From Ricinus communis (taxonomy: Eukaryota > Streptophyta > Magnoliopsida > Malpighiales > Euphorbiaceae): a stretch of 64,000 nucleotides of DNA. The DNA is taken from assembly GCF_019578655.1 (NCBI RefSeq), contig NC_063261.1:4658446-4722445 (forward strand). The letters run 5' to 3'. Below, one piece after another: positions 60,791-64,000 of the stretch; position 1 is the stretch's first letter; every line of letters begins with the position of its first letter. The notes beneath the pieces were generated by a model. The model searched no databases, had not been told where the DNA came from, and saw only the letters and a list, made by a program, of their open reading frames with translations. Made by a program: the position numbers and the translations under genes.

Positions 60791-61456
60791 TTGTTCAAGC
60801 AAATGGTAGGCAGTCTTATGTACATCACAGCTACAAGGCCTGACTTGATGTATAGTGTGTGTTTGATTAGTAGGTTTATGTCTAAACCTATGGAGATCCA
60901 TATGCTTGCAGCAAAGAGGATATTGAGGTATATAAGGCACACGACCAAGCTGGGAATTTTCTACAAGAAGGGAAGCAAGAATGAGCTCACTGCCTACACT
61001 GACAGTGATTATGCAGGGGACAACACAGATTTTAAAAGTACTTCTAGCTACACTTGTATGATGAGTGGTGGAGCAGTAGCTTGGATGTCCAAGAAACAAC
61101 CCATTGTTACACTTTCAAGCACTGAGGCAGAATATGTTGCAGCTGCAACTTGTGCATGTCAATGTGTGTGGATGTGAGCTATCTTAAAGCAAATTGGAGA
61201 AGATGACAGCAAGCCAATCACAGTTCTATGTGATAATTCTTCAACCATTAAGCTTGACAAAAATCCAGTGTTTCATGAAAGGACTAAACACATTGGTGTT
61301 AGGTATCATTTCCTAAGAGATCTTGTTAAGGATGGAGTGGTGTTAATGATTCATCGTGGAACTGATGAGCAAATTGCAAACATCATGACCAAGCCATTGC
61401 GACTGGAAGTGTTTGAAAGACTCAGGACAGCACTTGGAGTTTGTCCTTTAAACTAA
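60785..61456 (+). pseudogene. RNase H of copia F, interrupted by TGA
   Basis: Continues the polyprotein in the next frame: FKQMVGSLMYITATRPDLMY, then RNase H motifs AYTDSDYAGD and LSSTEAEYVAAATCACQCVW, with catalytic D, E and D-type residues visible. TGA at 61175-61177 interrupts, and the same frame resumes to TERTK-type HERTKHIGVRYHFLRDLV and the natural end ALGVCPLN with TAA at 61454-61456. Confidence 0.9.
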
Positions 61457-61495
61457 AATTTGGCTACTGCCCAAATTTTGGTTTAGGGGAGGGAT

Positions 61496-61791
61496 TGTTA
61501 GAAGTAATGGATGATGACAATGTTTTTTTTTTTTATTTCAAGTTATTCCTCTCAGGTTTATCCTAGGGTGTTATCTATTTCTGTTAATAATTGTCCTATG
61601 TTTTAGGATATGCATTGGACCTATTCCTATGCAACTACCTCATGATCTTTAAGCCTGTTAGAGACATGAGGAGTGCTTAGGGTAGTGCTGCATTGTTGCA
61701 GCAGCTTCTGTTTCACATTTGTAAGGCTATTTAATAGTCAAACTTTATCAATTCAAAGTGTGGTTGTCATTCTATACTTCTTTATTCAACA
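61496..61791 (+). repeat. 3' LTR of copia F
   Basis: Follows a polypurine tract (GGGGAGGGA, about 61485-61494). Ends TTCAACA and is followed by the AATGT duplication at 61792-61796. Confidence 0.95.
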
Positions 61792-61796
61792 AATGT

Positions 61797-62150
61797 TTCA
61801 TGTGTTGATAATTTTAACTACCTTGCAATACTTTTCCTCTAACGAATTCATATACATTACATAATTGCCCTGATCTTTTAAGCTATTTGATTGGTATAAT
61901 AGCAAAATCTGATGCCATACGGATAATCAGATGTGTACAAGGTCATGTGTACAATGATATGCATTCATAGATAGCTTTGGAACAAGAATTCGTGAACAAA
62001 TGCAACTGAAATGACATGAGATATAATAAGCAAACGCAAACGCATTCCTCTTTTAGAACATGCTAATTGTTTTTAATAGAACATGTTCCTTTTCAACACC
62101 AAGAGAACAAATATGGATAGTTGCTGGAAGCCAATTAATTGCTAACTCAC
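61797..62150 (-). other. Intron of the helicase gene, 5' part
   Basis: Non-coding sequence between F and the donor GTGAGT (complement at 62145-62150) of the upstream exon. Confidence 0.8.
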
Positions 62151-62261
62151 CTTCTTTTGAATGATCTTATCGACTTCTTCCTTAAGGTTCAAATAGCACT
62201 CTGCCAAATTAGGATCCATGAAGAAATCGATATACCCTTCCAGCATTTTCAGATGACCAGC
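62151..62261 (-). CDS. DExH-box RNA helicase, penultimate exon
   Basis: An exon of exactly 37 codons with acceptor TTTCTGTATGCAG on its right and donor GTGAGT on its left. It encodes AGHLKMLEGYIDFFMDPNLA followed by ECYLNLKEEVDKIIQKK. This helical region follows the OB-fold in plant DExH helicases and links it to the dsRBD part. Phase 0 on both sides. The neighbouring intron to its right is 82 bp (62262-62343), and the one to its left is enlarged to 5536 bp by element F. Confidence 0.92.
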
Positions 62262-62343
62262 CTGCATACAGAAACTATAATGCTTACAGAATCCCAAAGT
62301 CAAAAAGAATTAATAGCAGCTTAAATTTATATCAAATAATCAC

Positions 62344-62496
62344 CTGCACGCCACAACTAAGAGCACCACCAAAAAGAATCAGAATTGAATCCGATACACC
62401 AGTAGAATCACGGATAAAAACTGTATTGACCTTGACTTTTTCACCAAAAACCAGCCATGGGTAAGGAATTGTCTGATAGCGTGCATTCACAGAATT
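62344..62496 (-). CDS. DExH-box RNA helicase, OB-fold exon
   Basis: An exon of exactly 51 codons with acceptor ATTCTGCTTCAG and donor GTGATT. It encodes [20 protein letters not shown], then [20 protein letters not shown], then [11 protein letters not shown], the conserved OB-fold region C-terminal to the helicase-associated domain of DEAH/RHA helicases (the SVN and P-WLV-F motifs). It is unbroken and in phase with the two downstream exons. The ATPase core and N-terminus must lie beyond position 62497, mostly outside the window. Confidence 0.93.
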
Positions 62497-63797
62497 CTGA
62501 AGCAGAATCAGTCATTATCGAACTAAATTATTATACAGGACATGAAAGTTAATCAACAGAGCAAAAGAAACTGGATAACCACACAGAAAAGACATACATG
62601 TACATTTATCGATGGATGGATGATTATGTGAGAACATATCACTATATAGCATTGGCCAGAGTATCTCATTTATCTCTAATTATGCTTTTCACTATTCAGG
62701 AACTGCTCAGTGAACAACCAAATATAAATCATTTACTGACCAAGAACATTGCTCAAAAAGAAATTCTTAATTATGCTCTTGATGAGTAAGCAAAATTGAG
62801 TAAAATGCATCACGTAGAAAGCCCATTTTATTTATTTTTATTTTTTTCACAATGCTAAGATAAAATCTTAGAAATGCTCAGGTTCAGTCTTTTACATGTT
62901 TGGCCCTCTTCCCCCATAATATTGTTTACAAGATATTAAAGAGATCTAAAACAGCTGAATCGAACAAAATCTTCCAATATCAAAAGTCAAGAACTTTAAC
63001 CAAATTATCTAACATAACAGAGATATAACATCTATCTCAAACCTCTCCTTCCAAATGGTCTACATTAATGCAAATAGATATCCATATAATTTTTTTTTTT
63101 TAAATCTAGAGACAAGATGTAATTATCCACCCCATTTCTATTTGTATAAGCATTAGCATACATCAGTCTCCTGCATTCTCTCTTACATGTGCTTAAGTAA
63201 AACTGTAAAGGAAACTTTTGAACTATGGTTTCATGTATTTATGAAAAGATAATAGTATATGAATTGAACCATACAAAATGATGGAAAAGCTGCGAGGAAA
63301 GGAAAAGACAGAGATAATGTGATTCACTGACTGCTCAGTACATGCTCCCCCAGACCCTTGTTTGCAATTAAGAAAAAAAAAATACTCCAACTGTCAAATG
63401 CTATAACAGACTCTTGATAGCCCTTAGCTTCCATCCTTCAAGTATAATAATCTATCTGGAATATCAATAGATGAAAGTAAGTACCAAAATCTCCCTACTC
63501 GCCTTTCTTTTAAGACTAACGAGGCAATACAAACAACTTGATACATTCTAAAGCAAGCAGATAGAAAACATGAAGACTATTGATGATGAATTCTGTTATA
63601 TTGATGTATTGCAGAGTTCATGGTCTCTTCTTGATAAATTCCCAAGTATGGATATAAAATGTTCTGGTTTGCCAAAAGAAGTAAAACTAAGGGATTTGCA
63701 TAAAAACAAAACAAGGGATATTCCCAGATGCTATTGATGATCTTACCGACAGTGCCTGGGAATTCAGCAAACAAGATCTCAAGATTATTGATAGTGA
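62497..63797 (-). other. Probable long intron of the helicase gene
   Basis: No helicase-like peptide was found on the minus strand here, although the preceding exon should encode the conserved segment ending just before NSVN. AT-rich with T/A runs (62826-62850, 63083-63102). The next exon is probably beyond the window or hidden at its edge. Confidence 0.55.
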
Positions 63798-63850
63798 TCA
63801 AGATAATATTAAACGGAAACCTGCTGCCGCAGAAAAAAAATTTCGTACCT

Positions 63851-64000
63851 CCTCAGCCTGGAAAGAACTGAAAGGCCTGAGATCAAAGTGAACTTGTATA
63901 AGCTTGTTTGGGTTAGCTGCCATATCCCTAGACATAGTTTTATAATCTGGTGGGCCATTAAAAAAGAGGCTTCTGATTAAGGACAAGTTGCCAAATGGGG
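63851..64000 (-). other. Possible coding exon at the window edge, unrecognised
   Basis: The minus strand stays open from 64000 to about 63798 and reads protein-like (SLIRSLFFNGPPDYKTMSRD, then PNKLIQVHFDLRPFSSFQAE). GAGGTACGA at about 63845-63853 could be a splice donor. I cannot match it to a helicase segment expected at this point, so it may be an exon of the same gene from a variable region, another gene, or chance. The upstream side is cut by the window. Confidence 0.3.

Larger units (their letters stand above)
57111..61791 (+). mobile_element. Complete Ty1/copia retrotransposon F in a helicase intron
   Basis: LTRs 57111-57397 (287 bp) and 61496-61791 (296 bp) start TGTTAGAAG and end TTCAACA, with an AATGT duplication outside. 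The primer-binding site is TGCTATCCGAGC at 57402-57413, two mismatches from TGGTATCAGAGC, and a purine tract GGGGAGGGA lies just before the 3' LTR. The internal order is Gag, protease, integrase, reverse transcriptase, RNase H, which defines Ty1/copia. The whole element is antisense to the helicase gene. It carries an early TAG, two frameshifts, a TGA and mutated catalytic residues, so it is immobile by itself. Confidence 0.97.

Overview
The window is a repeat-dominated piece of a eudicot-type plant nuclear genome. It is AT-rich, with long LTR retrotransposons nested in each other, intron-containing host gene sequence, and primer-binding sites matching plant initiator-tRNA-Met and Athila-type primers. 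The species cannot be named safely. The only host gene I can support is the 3' part of a DExH-box RNA helicase gene on the minus strand at the right edge (56147-62496, 5' end outside the window). No tRNA, rRNA or CRISPR array was seen.

Layout from left to right. 1-4711 is a decayed plus-strand Ty3/gypsy element of the Tat/Ogre type (protease, G-patch-like motif, reverse transcriptase, RNase H, a second RNase H, integrase). 4712-45568 is one minus-strand Ty1/copia element (X) that has been filled with later insertions. A Tekay-like chromovirus (A, 8162-35002, target duplication GGTGC) sits in X's gag. A carries a solo LTR (S1, 8310-9782, duplication CTCAA) in its left LTR and an Athila-like non-autonomous element (C, 13000-28163) in its integrase. 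C in turn carries a second chromovirus (B, 18770-28133, duplication CATCA) at the end of its 3' LTR. Two solo LTRs related to A's LTR (S2, 35857-38755, CTAAG; S3, 39137-42112, GTCCA) sit in X's leader. X's 5' LTR is at 43849-45568. 45569-47950 is a second copia copy (Y) in the opposite orientation. 47951-53630 is a second Tat-like element on the minus strand. 53648-54975 holds two diverged direct copies of a TATA-containing LTR-like repeat. 54976-56146 is spacer with nothing recognisable.

56147-64000 is the helicase gene region. Three consecutive C-terminal exons are readable with consensus splice sites and unbroken frame: an OB-fold exon, a short helical exon, and the last exon with a double-stranded-RNA-binding domain. 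The intron between the last two is about 5.5 kb because a complete 4.7 kb Ty1/copia element (F, 57111-61791, duplication AATGT) is inserted in antisense orientation. F has lost catalytic residues in protease, integrase and reverse transcriptase and carries stops and frameshifts, so it is dead.

Order of events from the nesting: X and the Tat-like elements are oldest, then A, S2 and S3, then C and S1, then B. The most unusual structure is C. It is flanked by a 24-bp target duplication instead of about 5 bp, and its 3' LTR is followed by a second copy of the primer-binding site, as if an unprocessed reverse-transcription intermediate had been captured by break repair. I saw no functional multigene system beyond these elements.
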